Shown piece by piece: positions 42,662 through 51,098 of a stretch of DNA of 64,000 nt. The stretch spans positions 124,001 to 188,000 of the forward strand of contig CAJUPN010000002.1 of the NCBI GenBank assembly GCA_910588195.1. Reading direction: 5' to 3'. Numbering within the stretch: position 1 is the first letter of the stretch; every line of letters starts with the position of its first letter. Position numbers and translations under genes: made by a program. Source of the stretch: an uncultured Bacilli bacterium. Its GTDB lineage: Bacteria > Bacillota_I > Bacilli_A > RF39 > UBA660. The notes below the pieces were generated by a model that saw only the letters and a program-made list of their open reading frames with translations, made no database searches and was not told the origin of the DNA.

Positions 42662-42682
42662 CTTTTACAAGTCTTTTTCTTT
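42660..42682 (+). terminator. recO terminator
   Basis: A short 5-bp stem GACTT/AAGTC with a 4-nt loop and a strong T run. Weak stem but well placed at the stop codon. Confidence 0.6.
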
Positions 42683-42691
42683 TGCTATAAT
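42683..42691 (+). promoter_or_regulatory. Extended -10 (TGCTATAAT) upstream of the 433-aa gene
   Basis: TGCTATAAT at 19 bases before the start codon. Confidence 0.7.
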
Positions 42692-42709
42692 TATAATTAG
42701 GGTGAGCTT

Positions 42710-44011
42710 ATGAAAAGAAATGCGAGAAAAAAAGCTCGAGAAGAAGAAAAGAAAATATTAGAGAAACTTAAGCAAGAAGAGGAAGCTTTAGAAAAAGAAG
42801 TAAATGAAATAATGGCTGAACCTAAATTTTCTTTCAAAGAAACAATTGAGATGATGAAAGGCGAAGATGAAGAAGAAGCAGAATATCGCAGTTATTTAAC
42901 CGAAGAGGAGTTAGCTTTAGAAGATAATAAAAAGAAAGAAGAAAGAAAAATTATAAAGATGGTAATAATTATTTTTGTTATTACAATATCTGCAATTACT
43001 TTTGGATCAAAAGTATTCTATGACACTTTTAAAAGTGATTTACTTAAAATAACTGAACCAATGTTAAAAAGCCACTATTACGATAAAACGGGACAAAAAG
43101 CCAAAACTAAAACTATTGAAGAATTAGAGACTAAAGGACCTGATAATAAAGTAATCGGAACAGGTATTTATCTTCTAACGACCAAAGACAATAAACATAT
43201 TATGTCATTAAATAATGAATTAATTGGTGATGATATAAATAATTCAAATAAATATACTGAAGTCAAAGAGTATTTATACAGTTATTTTGAAGGACTTGAA
43301 CTAGTAACCGATGATATAAAATTAAGTTATGATGATTACTATGTTGAATTTAATCGCTTTTTAGATTACATAAATGTTTTACCAAGTGATATGTCAACAG
43401 AAGAACTTATTAATTCCAAAAAACTTACTGTCACCTATAAAGCTCTGTATCAAGGGGAATTAGACTATGATTTAATTTCCAGTCTTTTAAATACATTTTC
43501 CATAAACTCACGTTTTATTTTTTATAAACAGACATCTACGGGAATTACCAACATAACAATTATAAATAAAGATAAAACGACTTCTTTAAATATAACAGCT
43601 GAAATTGAAAAAGACTCAGGCATAATGTATTTAGAATTAGATCGTAACTTAAATGATGTCAGTGATGTTGAAGTAGCTACATTTGCTGATTCCTCAGTAA
43701 GTTCTAAAAATGATTACAGTATAACTAATGCTTTAGGCATTAAAAAAATTGTTGAAAGATCAAGAGACGAAGAAATAAAAAATAGTTATTTTCTATTAAG
43801 AATTGATTCATCAATAATAAATGAAAATAACTTTATTGAACTAAGTACTAGTAAAAGAAATGATACATATGAAGAACTAGAAAAAGAGGATTACATTGAT
43901 ACAATAGTTTATACAGTTGGCTCGTATACTTATATTTTAAGCGAAAATAATATATTTATTGGTAGAACAACGACAAAAAAATCGTTTATGTGTAATTTTG
44001 GAATATGTTAA
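42710..44011 (+). CDS. Unknown single-pass membrane protein with coiled-coil N-terminus
   Basis: A 433-residue protein. A highly charged Lys/Glu-rich cytoplasmic part (1-80), probably coiled-coil, precedes one membrane helix (about 82-100) and an extracytoplasmic domain of about 330 residues with many Asp, Asn, Tyr and Ser. This N-in topology resembles division and wall-synthesis regulators, but no family motif is visible. It is monocistronic between recO and alaS, with GGGTGAG as its ribosome site. No Cys pair except two near the C-terminal end. Confidence 0.75.
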   Translation: MKRNARKKAREEEKKILEKLKQEEEALEKEVNEIMAEPKFSFKETIEMMKGEDEEEAEYRSYLTEEELALEDNKKKEERKIIKMVIIIFVITISAITFGSKVFYDTFKSDLLKITEPMLKSHYYDKTGQKAKTKTIEELETKGPDNKVIGTGIYLLTTKDNKHIMSLNNELIGDDINNSNKYTEVKEYLYSYFEGLELVTDDIKLSYDDYYVEFNRFLDYINVLPSDMSTEELINSKKLTVTYKALYQGELDYDLISSLLNTFSINSRFIFYKQTSTGITNITIINKDKTTSLNITAEIEKDSGIMYLELDRNLNDVSDVEVATFADSSVSSKNDYSITNALGIKKIVERSRDEEIKNSYFLLRIDSSIINENNFIELSTSKRNDTYEELEKEDYIDTIVYTVGSYTYILSENNIFIGRTTTKKSFMCNFGIC

Positions 44012-44022
44012 TCAACTTTTTA

Positions 44023-44031
44023 TGATATAAT
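44023..44031 (+). promoter_or_regulatory. alaS extended -10 (TGATATAAT)
   Basis: TGATATAAT, leaving a leader of only about 30 nt, too short for a T-box. Confidence 0.75.
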
Positions 44032-44068
44032 AAATGCGACATTACTTTAATTAGAAAGGAAATTAATC

Positions 44069-45811
44069 ATGAATTTAAAAGATTTATTTATAAACTTTTT
44101 TGTGAGTAAAGATCACAAACAAATACCATCATCACCAGTAGTACCAGAAAATGATCCATCTGTTTTATTTAATACTGCTGGTATGCAACCCCTTATACCT
44201 TATTTAATGGGGCAACCACATCCTTATGGTAAAAGACTATGTGATTATCAAAAATGTATAAGAACTAATGACATTGATGAAGTTGGAGACACTTATCATC
44301 ATACTTTTTTTGAAATGTTAGGAAACTGGAGCTTAGGAGACTATTTCAAAAAAGAAGCAATAAATTGGAGCTATGAATTTATAACAGAGCATTTAAATAT
44401 TCCAGTAGAAAGACTTGCTGTTACTGTGTTCTCTGGAAATAAATTTATTCCTTTCGATGAAGAAGCTTACAACGTTTGGAAGTCTTTAGGAATAAAAGAA
44501 GAAAGAATTGCTAAACTTGATGATAATTTTTGGATTGCTGGAGAAACTGGTCCATGTGGTGGAGACTCAGAGATGTTCTATTGGCGAAGCAACGATCCAG
44601 TACCAGAGAGTTTTGATCCAAGTGATGAAAGATGGGTTGAATTCTGGAATGACGTTTTTATGCAATATATCAAACATGAAGATGGAACAGTAGAGGAGAT
44701 GCCTAAGAAGAACGTAGATACAGGTCTTGGAGTTGAAAGAACTGTTGCTATTCTTGAAGGCGTTAACGATAATTATGAATCATCTATTTGGAAAGACGTA
44801 ATTGCTCTTATAAGTGATATAGCTGGATTACCATATAAAGGAAATGAACGAAGCATGCGTATTATTGCTGATCACTTAAGAACAGCAGTATTTATTAGTG
44901 CTGATCCTGCAGGTATAAAACCTAGCAATACTGATCAAGGATATATTTTAAGAAGATTAATTAGAAGAGCAATTAGACACGCTAAGAGTCTTGGAATCGA
45001 TATAAATTCTGACTGGGATAGCCAAATTGCTAAACTAATATTATCTAAGTATAATAAATATTATCAAGAATTAGTTACAAATGAAAATACTGTAATAGAA
45101 GTATTAGCAACAGAAAAAAATAAATTTAATAGAACCCTAGAAAAAGGCTTAAAAGAGTTTAAGAAAGTTACTGAAGGTAAAGACAATATTGATGGAACAA
45201 CAGCTTTCCACTTATTTGATACATATGGTTTTCCTCTTGAATTAACTATTGAACTTGCTAACGAAATGGGATTATCAGTCGATGTAGAAGGTTACAAAGA
45301 AAAATTTAAAGCTCATCAAGAACTTTCACGCGCTGGAAGCCAAGAAAAATTCAAAGGGGGATTAGCTGGTAATTCAGAAATAGAAACAAAATATCATACA
45401 GCAACCCACTTATTAAATGCTGCTTTAAAATTAGTTATTGGGCCAGAAGTGCACCAAAGAGGGTCAAATATTACTGTTGAAAGAATGCGCTTTGACTTTA
45501 ACTGCGATCATAAACTAACTGATGAAGAAAAAGCAAAAGCTGAAAGATATGTTAATGAATGGATTCAAGCTGGTTTAGATGTCAGTGTAGAAGAAATGAA
45601 TAAAGAAATGGCTGTTGCGTCTGGAGCAGAATGTATGTTTATAGAAAAATACCCTGACAAAGTCACAGTTTATACTATTGGAGATAACATCTCAAAAGAA
45701 TTATGCGGTGGACCACATGTAAAAAATACAAGTGAACTTGGTCATTTTAAAATAATAAAAGAAGAAGCATCTTCAGCAGGAGTAAGAAGAATAAAAGCTA
45801 TATTAGATTAA
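44069..45811 (+). CDS. alaS: Short alanine-tRNA ligase lacking the C-terminal domain
   Basis: A 580-residue AlaRS. The catalytic core has VLFNTAGMQPLIPYLMG, QKCIRTNDIDEVGDTYHHTFFEMLGNWSLGDYF (seen at 44246-44360) and GETGPCGGDSEMFY; tRNA-recognition and the editing domain follow with HTATHLLNAAL and CGGPHVKNT, the zinc ligands of the proofreading site. Normal bacterial AlaRS is about 870 residues, so the DHHA1/C-Ala part is absent: the gene ends shortly after ASSAGVRRIKAI with no sign of frameshift. Such short forms occur in reduced lineages. SD is AAAGGA. Confidence 0.95.
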   Translation: MNLKDLFINFFVSKDHKQIPSSPVVPENDPSVLFNTAGMQPLIPYLMGQPHPYGKRLCDYQKCIRTNDIDEVGDTYHHTFFEMLGNWSLGDYFKKEAINWSYEFITEHLNIPVERLAVTVFSGNKFIPFDEEAYNVWKSLGIKEERIAKLDDNFWIAGETGPCGGDSEMFYWRSNDPVPESFDPSDERWVEFWNDVFMQYIKHEDGTVEEMPKKNVDTGLGVERTVAILEGVNDNYESSIWKDVIALISDIAGLPYKGNERSMRIIADHLRTAVFISADPAGIKPSNTDQGYILRRLIRRAIRHAKSLGIDINSDWDSQIAKLILSKYNKYYQELVTNENTVIEVLATEKNKFNRTLEKGLKEFKKVTEGKDNIDGTTAFHLFDTYGFPLELTIELANEMGLSVDVEGYKEKFKAHQELSRAGSQEKFKGGLAGNSEIETKYHTATHLLNAALKLVIGPEVHQRGSNITVERMRFDFNCDHKLTDEEKAKAERYVNEWIQAGLDVSVEEMNKEMAVASGAECMFIEKYPDKVTVYTIGDNISKELCGGPHVKNTSELGHFKIIKEEASSAGVRRIKAILD

Positions 45812-45834
45812 AAGAAGATTTATCTTCTTTTTAT
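45810..45834 (+). terminator. alaS terminator
   Basis: AAAAGAAGA (45810-45818) pairs with TCTTCTTTT (45823-45831), tetraloop, then T bases. The stem covers the stop codon end. Confidence 0.85.
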
Positions 45835-45863
45835 TTGACTAAATTAAATAAAAAAGGTAAAAT
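45835..45863 (+). promoter_or_regulatory. Promoter of the transglutaminase-like gene
   Basis: TTGACT (45835-45840), 17-bp spacer, TAAAAT (45858-45863). Confidence 0.75.
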
Positions 45864-45888
45864 AACCCTCTAGAAAGAGGAAAACTTT

Positions 45889-46707
45889 ATGGCAAAAAGT
45901 ATTTCATATTATAAAAAGAGGCAAGAATTATATAAAAACTTAGCAGAGTATATAAAACCTTTTTCCGACTATTTCACATTAAAAGAAAGATTAAGTGCTC
46001 GAGAAATGATATATGCAAAAGAGTTTCAAAAATTTAATACCATATTTTCTCACATATATAAAGTACTATTAGAGTATATGGATATATTAGAGCTTTTTAC
46101 GGTCGAAGATATTTTTGCTTACAGTGTTTTCTTATTTCATATGGGCTATTTATCTTATGAAAAAGATTTAAAAACTGATTGTCATAATTTTGGTATCTAT
46201 GAATTATCAATTTTATCGCCTCTAGCTTTAAATGCTCATGCATCTTGTCGTCACATTGCCTCTTTAACTTCTGATTTAGAGAATGCTCGTCATCATGAAT
46301 CCTATATCTTAGCAGTTAATAGGAGAAAAGCTAGAGAAATAGCAGTTGACAATAAGAGTGTTGAATCAAATCATGGGATAACTGTTACAACTGATGAAAA
46401 TTACACTTATCTTTTAGATCCAACAAACAATGAAGTATACGGAATAGAAATAGATGGAGCTTATTATTCAAGTACACTTAATAGCATTAGGATCGAAAAA
46501 TCAGAACTTATAAATATAAAAAACAAAATATTTTATGAAATAAAATCCAACAAGCCTTTAAAAGATCCGAATGAATGTGAAGAAAACATTATAAAATCTT
46601 TATCATTTATTCAAAATAATTTGGATATCTTAGAATCCCTTTATAGAGAAATAAATCCTGCATTAAGAGATGCAGAAGATATTTATCAAAAAATATTAAG
46701 AAGCTAA
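45889..46707 (+). CDS. Cytoplasmic transglutaminase-like cysteine protein
   Basis: A 272-residue soluble protein with no signal peptide. The middle third fits a transglutaminase-like fold: Cys120 in ASCRHIASL, His162 in NHGITVTTDENY and Asp177 in LLDPTNN. The His-Asp spacing of 15 residues equals that in the surface transglutaminase at 60.7 kb. The flanking helical parts are unfamiliar. Members of this superfamily are proteases, amidases or crosslinkers; which applies is not known. SD is AGAGGA. It stands alone between alaS and pdp. Confidence 0.65.
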   Translation: MAKSISYYKKRQELYKNLAEYIKPFSDYFTLKERLSAREMIYAKEFQKFNTIFSHIYKVLLEYMDILELFTVEDIFAYSVFLFHMGYLSYEKDLKTDCHNFGIYELSILSPLALNAHASCRHIASLTSDLENARHHESYILAVNRRKAREIAVDNKSVESNHGITVTTDENYTYLLDPTNNEVYGIEIDGAYYSSTLNSIRIEKSELINIKNKIFYEIKSNKPLKDPNECEENIIKSLSFIQNNLDILESLYREINPALRDAEDIYQKILRS

Positions 46708-46727
46708 GAGTTATTTAACTCTTTTTT
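46706..46727 (+). terminator. Terminator of the transglutaminase-like gene
   Basis: AGAGTT (46707-46712) pairs with AACTCT (46717-46722), 4-nt loop, then six T bases. Confidence 0.8.
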
Positions 46728-46741
46728 CTTTTCTAGAAAAA

Positions 46742-46750
46742 TGCTATAAT
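46742..46750 (+). promoter_or_regulatory. pdp extended -10 (TGCTATAAT)
   Basis: TGCTATAAT, 24 bases before the ATG. Confidence 0.7.
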
Positions 46751-46774
46751 ATTTATAATAAGGAAGGTAATAAT

Positions 46775-48001
46775 ATGAACACGTTAAGTATAATTACTAA
46801 AAAGAAAAATGGTGGCTCACTTTCTTACGATGAGTTAAAACATATCTTTAATGGTTACTTAAATAATGAAGTCCCTGATTATCAAATGAGTGCTTTATTA
46901 ATGGCCATTACCATAAAAGGCATGAGTATATCTGAAACTCTATCTTTAACAGATATTTTCATCAGAAGTGGTAAAGCATATGATTTAGCTGGAGCTATCA
47001 AATATACAGTTGATAAACATTCTACAGGTGGAGTAGGAGACTCAACAACTTTAATCGTTGGACCAATGTGTGCAGCTTTAGGTTTACATCTAGCAAAAAT
47101 GAGTGGAAGAGGACTTGGATTAACAGGTGGAACAATTGATAAAGTTGAATCTATCCCTGGTTTTAACGTTAATTTAAGTGAAGAAGATTTTTACACTCAA
47201 GTAGAAGAATTAGGATTCGCTTTATCAAGTCAAACCAATGATTTAGTTCCTCTTGATAAAATGATTTATGCCTTACGAGATGTAACAGGGACAACTGAGT
47301 CTATTCCTTTAATCGCTTCTTCTATTATGTCAAAAAAAATAGCTGCAGGAGCTGATAACATCTTAATAGATATTAAAGTCGGAACTGGTGCACTTATAAA
47401 AACTATGGATGACGCTAAAACATTGAGTGAATATCTAATCGAAATAGGAGATGCGTATAATAAAAACGTCCGAACAATTATAAGTGATATGAATACACCA
47501 CTTTCTTATGCAATTGGTAATTCCCTTGAAGTGTGCGAAGCAATAAATGTTCTCCATGGTAAAAAATGCCCTCTATACAATGCTTGTATTGAAATTGTAG
47601 CCAACCTTTTGTCAATGGCTAAAGACATTGATTTAAGTGAAGCAGAAGTCCGTGCAGAACAAGTATTAAAAAATGGAGATGCCCTAAAAAAATTCTATGA
47701 ATTTGTTTCACGACAAGGAGGAAAACTAAAAGAGGTTGTTGTCGCTCCTCATGTTATTCCTGTAAAATCTAAACAAGACGGTGTTATTACAAAAATAGAT
47801 GCTCATGGAGCTGCTAAATTAGCTGCTAAACTAGGAGCATCAAAAATGTCTTTAGATGACAAAATAGACTATACAGTTGGACTAATTTTAAACTATAAAG
47901 TTGGCGACAAAGTAAAAAAAGATGATACACTACTAAATATTTACACAAATAAATATGTTAAATTTAATGAAGCAGATTTCGACTTTATTGAAGTAGAATA
48001 A
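46775..48001 (+). CDS. pdp: Pyrimidine-nucleoside phosphorylase
   Basis: A 408-residue nucleoside phosphorylase II. It cleaves uridine, deoxyuridine or thymidine with phosphate. Motifs: an N-terminal helical domain (NEVPDYQMSALLMAI), the phosphate/ribose loop VDKHSTGGVGDSTTLI, MSGRGLGLTGGTIDKVES, and the IKVGTGALIKT active-site segment. The barrel-sandwich C-terminal domain is complete. Pdp (broad) is more usual in Bacillota than DeoA (thymidine), but substrate preference cannot be read with certainty. It stands alone, without deoC, deoB or cdd nearby. Confidence 0.93.
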   Translation: MNTLSIITKKKNGGSLSYDELKHIFNGYLNNEVPDYQMSALLMAITIKGMSISETLSLTDIFIRSGKAYDLAGAIKYTVDKHSTGGVGDSTTLIVGPMCAALGLHLAKMSGRGLGLTGGTIDKVESIPGFNVNLSEEDFYTQVEELGFALSSQTNDLVPLDKMIYALRDVTGTTESIPLIASSIMSKKIAAGADNILIDIKVGTGALIKTMDDAKTLSEYLIEIGDAYNKNVRTIISDMNTPLSYAIGNSLEVCEAINVLHGKKCPLYNACIEIVANLLSMAKDIDLSEAEVRAEQVLKNGDALKKFYEFVSRQGGKLKEVVVAPHVIPVKSKQDGVITKIDAHGAAKLAAKLGASKMSLDDKIDYTVGLILNYKVGDKVKKDDTLLNIYTNKYVKFNEADFDFIEVE

Positions 48002-48008
48002 AAAGATA

Positions 48009-48017
48009 TGATATAAT
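48009..48017 (+). promoter_or_regulatory. HerA-like gene extended -10 (TGATATAAT)
   Basis: TGATATAAT between pdp and the next gene, 26 bases before its ATG. Confidence 0.7.
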
Positions 48018-48043
48018 TATTAAAGAATAAGAGGTTGGTTAAT

Positions 48044-49798
48044 ATGTTTGGTAAAATTAAATACATTGACGATATAACAGCAGTTGTTGAAATTCATAAA
48101 GAAAATATGGTAGTACCTAATTTAATGAACTTACACGTTATATTTGAAACAAAAGAACAAAAATTATTGGGTGAAGTAAAAAAAGCGGACGAAGATACTG
48201 TTCATATTGATTTAATGGGACAATTTGTTGGTGAACGATTTATTGCAGGTACTATAAAAAAACCAACATTGGATAGTAACATTAGAATAATAAATGATGA
48301 TGAATTAAATATTATTTTAGGGTCTAATAAGCAAGGAAATTTATATTTAGGTAAATCAGCTATTTATAACGGTAAAGATGTTTTTGTAGATATTAATGAC
48401 ATGTTTTCTAACCATTTATCAATTTTTGGTAATACAGGATCAGGTAAATCTTGTTCTGTAGCTAGAATAGTTCAAAACGTCTTCTTAAACAAAAACTTCT
48501 TATCGTTTAATGCGAATCTATTTATTTTTGATGCTTACGGCGAATATAAAACTGCCTTTAAAGTATTAAATCAGTTTAATCCTAATTATCAATATAAATT
48601 TATAACAAGTAATCCAACAGATGATACCGATGTTTTATTAAAAATACCAGTTTTCCTATTAACAATTGATGACATATGTCTTCTTTTACAAGCAGATAAC
48701 CATCATCAATATACAATAATAGAAAGAATGCTAAAATTAGCTAAGCTTTTTTCAAGAGATGATGAAACAACTAAAAGATTAAAAAATCATTTAATTGCTA
48801 AAGCAATTATGACAGTTCTTTTCTCTAATCAAAATGCTTCTGCTAAGAAAAATGATATTTTTACAATTATTGCCGATTGTTCTACACCAGAATTTAATGT
48901 TAATACAGATATTCAAGGAATAGGTTACACAAGGAAATTCTCTGAATGCTTTGGTATCGATAGAAATGGTGAATTCGGCGAATCAGTTTTAATTAACGAA
49001 TACTTACTTAAATTTATTAATGATGAATTAGAAGCAACTATTGAAGCTCCTAAAGATGCATATTATACTCTTGATGACTTAGAAAAAGCCATGAGTTTCA
49101 CACTTATTGGCGATGGATTCTTAAATAATAGAATCATGCAAGACAATGCCGTAATAATGCAAGTTAGACTACATAGCTTAAATAATTCAGCTAACCGTAA
49201 ATATTTCGACGTACCAAACTACATAACTTTAGAAAATTATATTTCAAGTTTAATAGTATTTAATAATAAGAGAAGTCAAATAGTTAATATTAACCTAGAA
49301 GATGTAGACGACAATCTAGCTAAAACAATGGTTAAGATATTCTGTAAGATGATTTTTGACTTCTCAAAGAGTAGAAAAGAAAGAGCAGCTATTCCTTTCC
49401 ATCTATTCATAGAAGAAGCACACAGATATGTTGTATCTGATAATGATCACTTCTTACTTGGATACAATATATTTGAAAGAATCGCTAAAGAAGGTCGTAA
49501 ATATGGTGTTATGCTAGACCTTGTAAGTCAAAGACCAGTTGAAATATCTGAAACAGTTATTGCTCAGATGTCAAACTTCTGTATTTTAAAAATGACACAT
49601 CCTAGAGACTTAGAGTATATTAACAAAATGCTTCCTAATATATCTGGTGACATCATCGAAAAACTTACAAGCTTACAAAGTGGTACAATGGTGGCCTTTG
49701 GTAACGCATTTAAAATACCAGTAATAGTAAAAATGGACATGCCAAATCCTGCACCATACTCATCAAACTGTAATGTTGTAGAAAGATGGAAAGCCTAA
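48044..49798 (+). CDS. HerA/DUF87-family hexameric ATPase
   Basis: A 584-residue P-loop ATPase with the layout of HerA: an N-terminal HAS-barrel-like domain (to about 95), Walker A FGNTGSGKSCS (about 129-139), FIFDAYGEY, Walker B HLFIEEAHRY, and the distal EGRKYGVMLDLVSQRP sensor and MLPNISGDIIEKL. HerA-type pumps translocate DNA and usually pair with a NurA nuclease or, in defence systems, with SIR2 or other effectors. No nuclease or effector gene is adjacent. ATG 48044 is chosen over an in-frame TTG at 48035. Single-gene transcription unit with its own promoter and terminator. Confidence 0.85.
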   Translation: MFGKIKYIDDITAVVEIHKENMVVPNLMNLHVIFETKEQKLLGEVKKADEDTVHIDLMGQFVGERFIAGTIKKPTLDSNIRIINDDELNIILGSNKQGNLYLGKSAIYNGKDVFVDINDMFSNHLSIFGNTGSGKSCSVARIVQNVFLNKNFLSFNANLFIFDAYGEYKTAFKVLNQFNPNYQYKFITSNPTDDTDVLLKIPVFLLTIDDICLLLQADNHHQYTIIERMLKLAKLFSRDDETTKRLKNHLIAKAIMTVLFSNQNASAKKNDIFTIIADCSTPEFNVNTDIQGIGYTRKFSECFGIDRNGEFGESVLINEYLLKFINDELEATIEAPKDAYYTLDDLEKAMSFTLIGDGFLNNRIMQDNAVIMQVRLHSLNNSANRKYFDVPNYITLENYISSLIVFNNKRSQIVNINLEDVDDNLAKTMVKIFCKMIFDFSKSRKERAAIPFHLFIEEAHRYVVSDNDHFLLGYNIFERIAKEGRKYGVMLDLVSQRPVEISETVIAQMSNFCILKMTHPRDLEYINKMLPNISGDIIEKLTSLQSGTMVAFGNAFKIPVIVKMDMPNPAPYSSNCNVVERWKA

Positions 49799-49805
49799 TT
49801 TAATC

Positions 49806-49837
49806 AAAAACATTTCTAATTTTAGGAATGTTTTTTT
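49806..49837 (+). terminator. Terminator of the HerA-like gene
   Basis: Stem of about 13 bp (49806-49818 with 49823-49835, one T-G pair), then a T run. Confidence 0.85.
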
Positions 49838-49869
49838 ACAAAAAAAGAACTTTAAGAATATAAAATATA

Positions 49870-49878
49870 TGATATAAT
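49870..49878 (+). promoter_or_regulatory. Extended -10 (TGATATAAT) of the 289-aa gene
   Basis: TGATATAAT, 24 bases before the ATG, preceded by an AT-rich stretch with no strong -35. Confidence 0.7.
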
Positions 49879-49901
49879 ATTAGTTCAGACGGAGGAATAA
49901 A

Positions 49902-50771
49902 ATGGACACAGAAAGATTAGCAAAAATAATAAAAAGAGTAGAAAATTATATTATAAAAGAGAAAAAAGATAGTTTTAAGAGTTATCTTATAACTAAATTA
50001 GCTGAAGACGATGAGCTTATACAAACTTTTGATATTGCATCATTACACATAAGAGAATCAGTTGTAAACTCTATAGAATACGCAGGAGAACATTTAAAAA
50101 GAGCTATGCTTTATATGAGAAAGCCATATATTGCAGAAATAGCCTATGTAGTAGGAAGATATTCTATAAATGGTGTTGAGTTTTTAGATTATTTAAGTAA
50201 AAATTTAGAATTAAGTGAGACTGAAGCAGCAGATTTAAATAATTTTAAAACTCATATTGATAAAACAAACAAATTAATTGAATCAGGTTATAGTGAATTA
50301 ACAGCCTCAGAAATTGCAGAATCAACTCTCCAATTTTTAAAAATAGATGAAGAAACAGAAGTGCCAATGATAGGAAAAGATAATCATTCATATGGTTGTA
50401 CACAAAACGGAGAAATGATAATATTCCATCAAATAAAAAATGAAACCACTGGAAAAACATTTTTTGTCACTTTCGTTATAAAAGACAATGATTATTTAAG
50501 ATATATAGGAGAAACCACTAAGGATCTTGTATATGTTACAAATAAAAAAGGAACATTTAGTGAATTCCAAACAAAGAGATTTAACATTAGTTCAAGAGAG
50601 AACGGAGAATCTCTAAACGAATTAAACGAAGATGTTAAATCACTAACTATTAGCAACGATTTATTAATCTCAATTTATGAGGAAATTAAGGAATTAGAAC
50701 AATTTGATGGTAAATCTGTTCTAGCTGAAGAAATATATAATAAAAAAGCGAAAAAATATAATTTGAAATAA
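49902..50771 (+). CDS. Unknown 289-aa soluble protein
   Basis: A 289-residue protein without signal peptide or membrane helix. The first half is helical and charged; the second half (about 165-225) appears beta-rich, with a segment EVPMIGKDNHSYGCTQNGEMII. No family or catalytic motif recognised. GGAGG precedes the ATG. It has its own promoter and lies between the HerA-like gene and the 6S RNA candidate. A link to the HerA-like ATPase is possible but unsupported, because each has separate transcription signals. Confidence 0.7.
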   Translation: MDTERLAKIIKRVENYIIKEKKDSFKSYLITKLAEDDELIQTFDIASLHIRESVVNSIEYAGEHLKRAMLYMRKPYIAEIAYVVGRYSINGVEFLDYLSKNLELSETEAADLNNFKTHIDKTNKLIESGYSELTASEIAESTLQFLKIDEETEVPMIGKDNHSYGCTQNGEMIIFHQIKNETTGKTFFVTFVIKDNDYLRYIGETTKDLVYVTNKKGTFSEFQTKRFNISSRENGESLNELNEDVKSLTISNDLLISIYEEIKELEQFDGKSVLAEEIYNKKAKKYNLK

Positions 50772-50798
50772 ATATTTTGTCAAAAAAAGGAATATCTA

Positions 50799-50828
50799 TT
50801 TACTTATATAGAGTTAATATGATATAGT
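50799..50828 (+). promoter_or_regulatory. Promoter of the structured RNA (TTTACT-18-TATAGT)
   Basis: TTTACT (50799-50804), 18-bp spacer, TATAGT (50823-50828) with TG at 50820-50821. Transcription would begin near 50835, exactly where the RNA's closing stem starts. Confidence 0.8.
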
Positions 50829-50834
50829 TAAATT

Positions 50835-51004
50835 ACCTAAGAGAGGTTCAAACTTATAAAACCGACTATTGGTGATACTTGGGAATCTAATTGATTTGTG
50901 GTGTTGAAGACCTTGTCATTGACTAGGGATCCTAAAACAGATCATGTGATGCCCACCTCGTGCGAGCGGGCTTTTATCACGCGAACTTCTCTTAGGCTTT
51001 TTAT
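50835..51004 (+). ncRNA. ssrS: Probable 6S RNA
   Basis: About 165 nt closed by a 14-bp terminal stem: 50836-50849 pairs with 50983-50996 (one G-T pair). Inside are a largely unpaired middle and a 3' sub-stem, GTGAT/ATCAC enclosing the hairpin GCCC-CTC-GTGC-GAG-GGGC. The TGATGCCCACCT element and the earlier GTGGTGTT resemble Bacillota 6S RNAs, which mimic an open promoter and hold the SigA polymerase in stationary phase. The GC-richer local composition and lack of any reading frame support a stable RNA. The identity is from remembered consensus; a search with the Rfam 6S model would decide. Confidence 0.65.
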
Positions 51005-51011
51005 TTAGTCT

Positions 51012-51037
51012 AAAAAGCAAGATTTCTTGCTTTTTTA
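51012..51037 (+). terminator. Terminator after the 6S RNA candidate
   Basis: AAAAAGCAAG (51012-51021) pairs with CTTGCTTTTT (51026-51035), ATTT loop, then T bases. Confidence 0.9.
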
Positions 51038-51039
51038 TT

Positions 51040-51048
51040 TGCTATATT
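51040..51048 (+). promoter_or_regulatory. MoxR operon extended -10 (TGCTATATT)
   Basis: TGCTATATT follows the preceding terminator; leader of about 45 nt to the MoxR start. Confidence 0.65.
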
Positions 51049-51098
51049 TTCTTAATTATGTTAATATAAAAAACGTCCAAAAAGGGGGAGTTTTTATA

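Noticed and set aside
44032..44068. T-box riboswitch before alaS
   Set aside because: The leader from the extended -10 to the ATG is only about 30 nt, far too short, and no T-box sequence is present.
45867..45880. Hairpin CCTCT/AGAGG holding the ribosome site of the transglutaminase-like gene
   Set aside because: The promoter at 45835-45863 would start transcription at about 45870, so the 5' arm is mostly not in the mRNA. It is unlikely to form in the native message.
48044..50771. A HerA-based defence island made of the HerA-like ATPase and the next gene
   Set aside because: Separate promoters and terminators, no nuclease or NAD-consuming motif in the 289-aa protein, and ordinary housekeeping neighbours. 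Kept only as a question in the findings.
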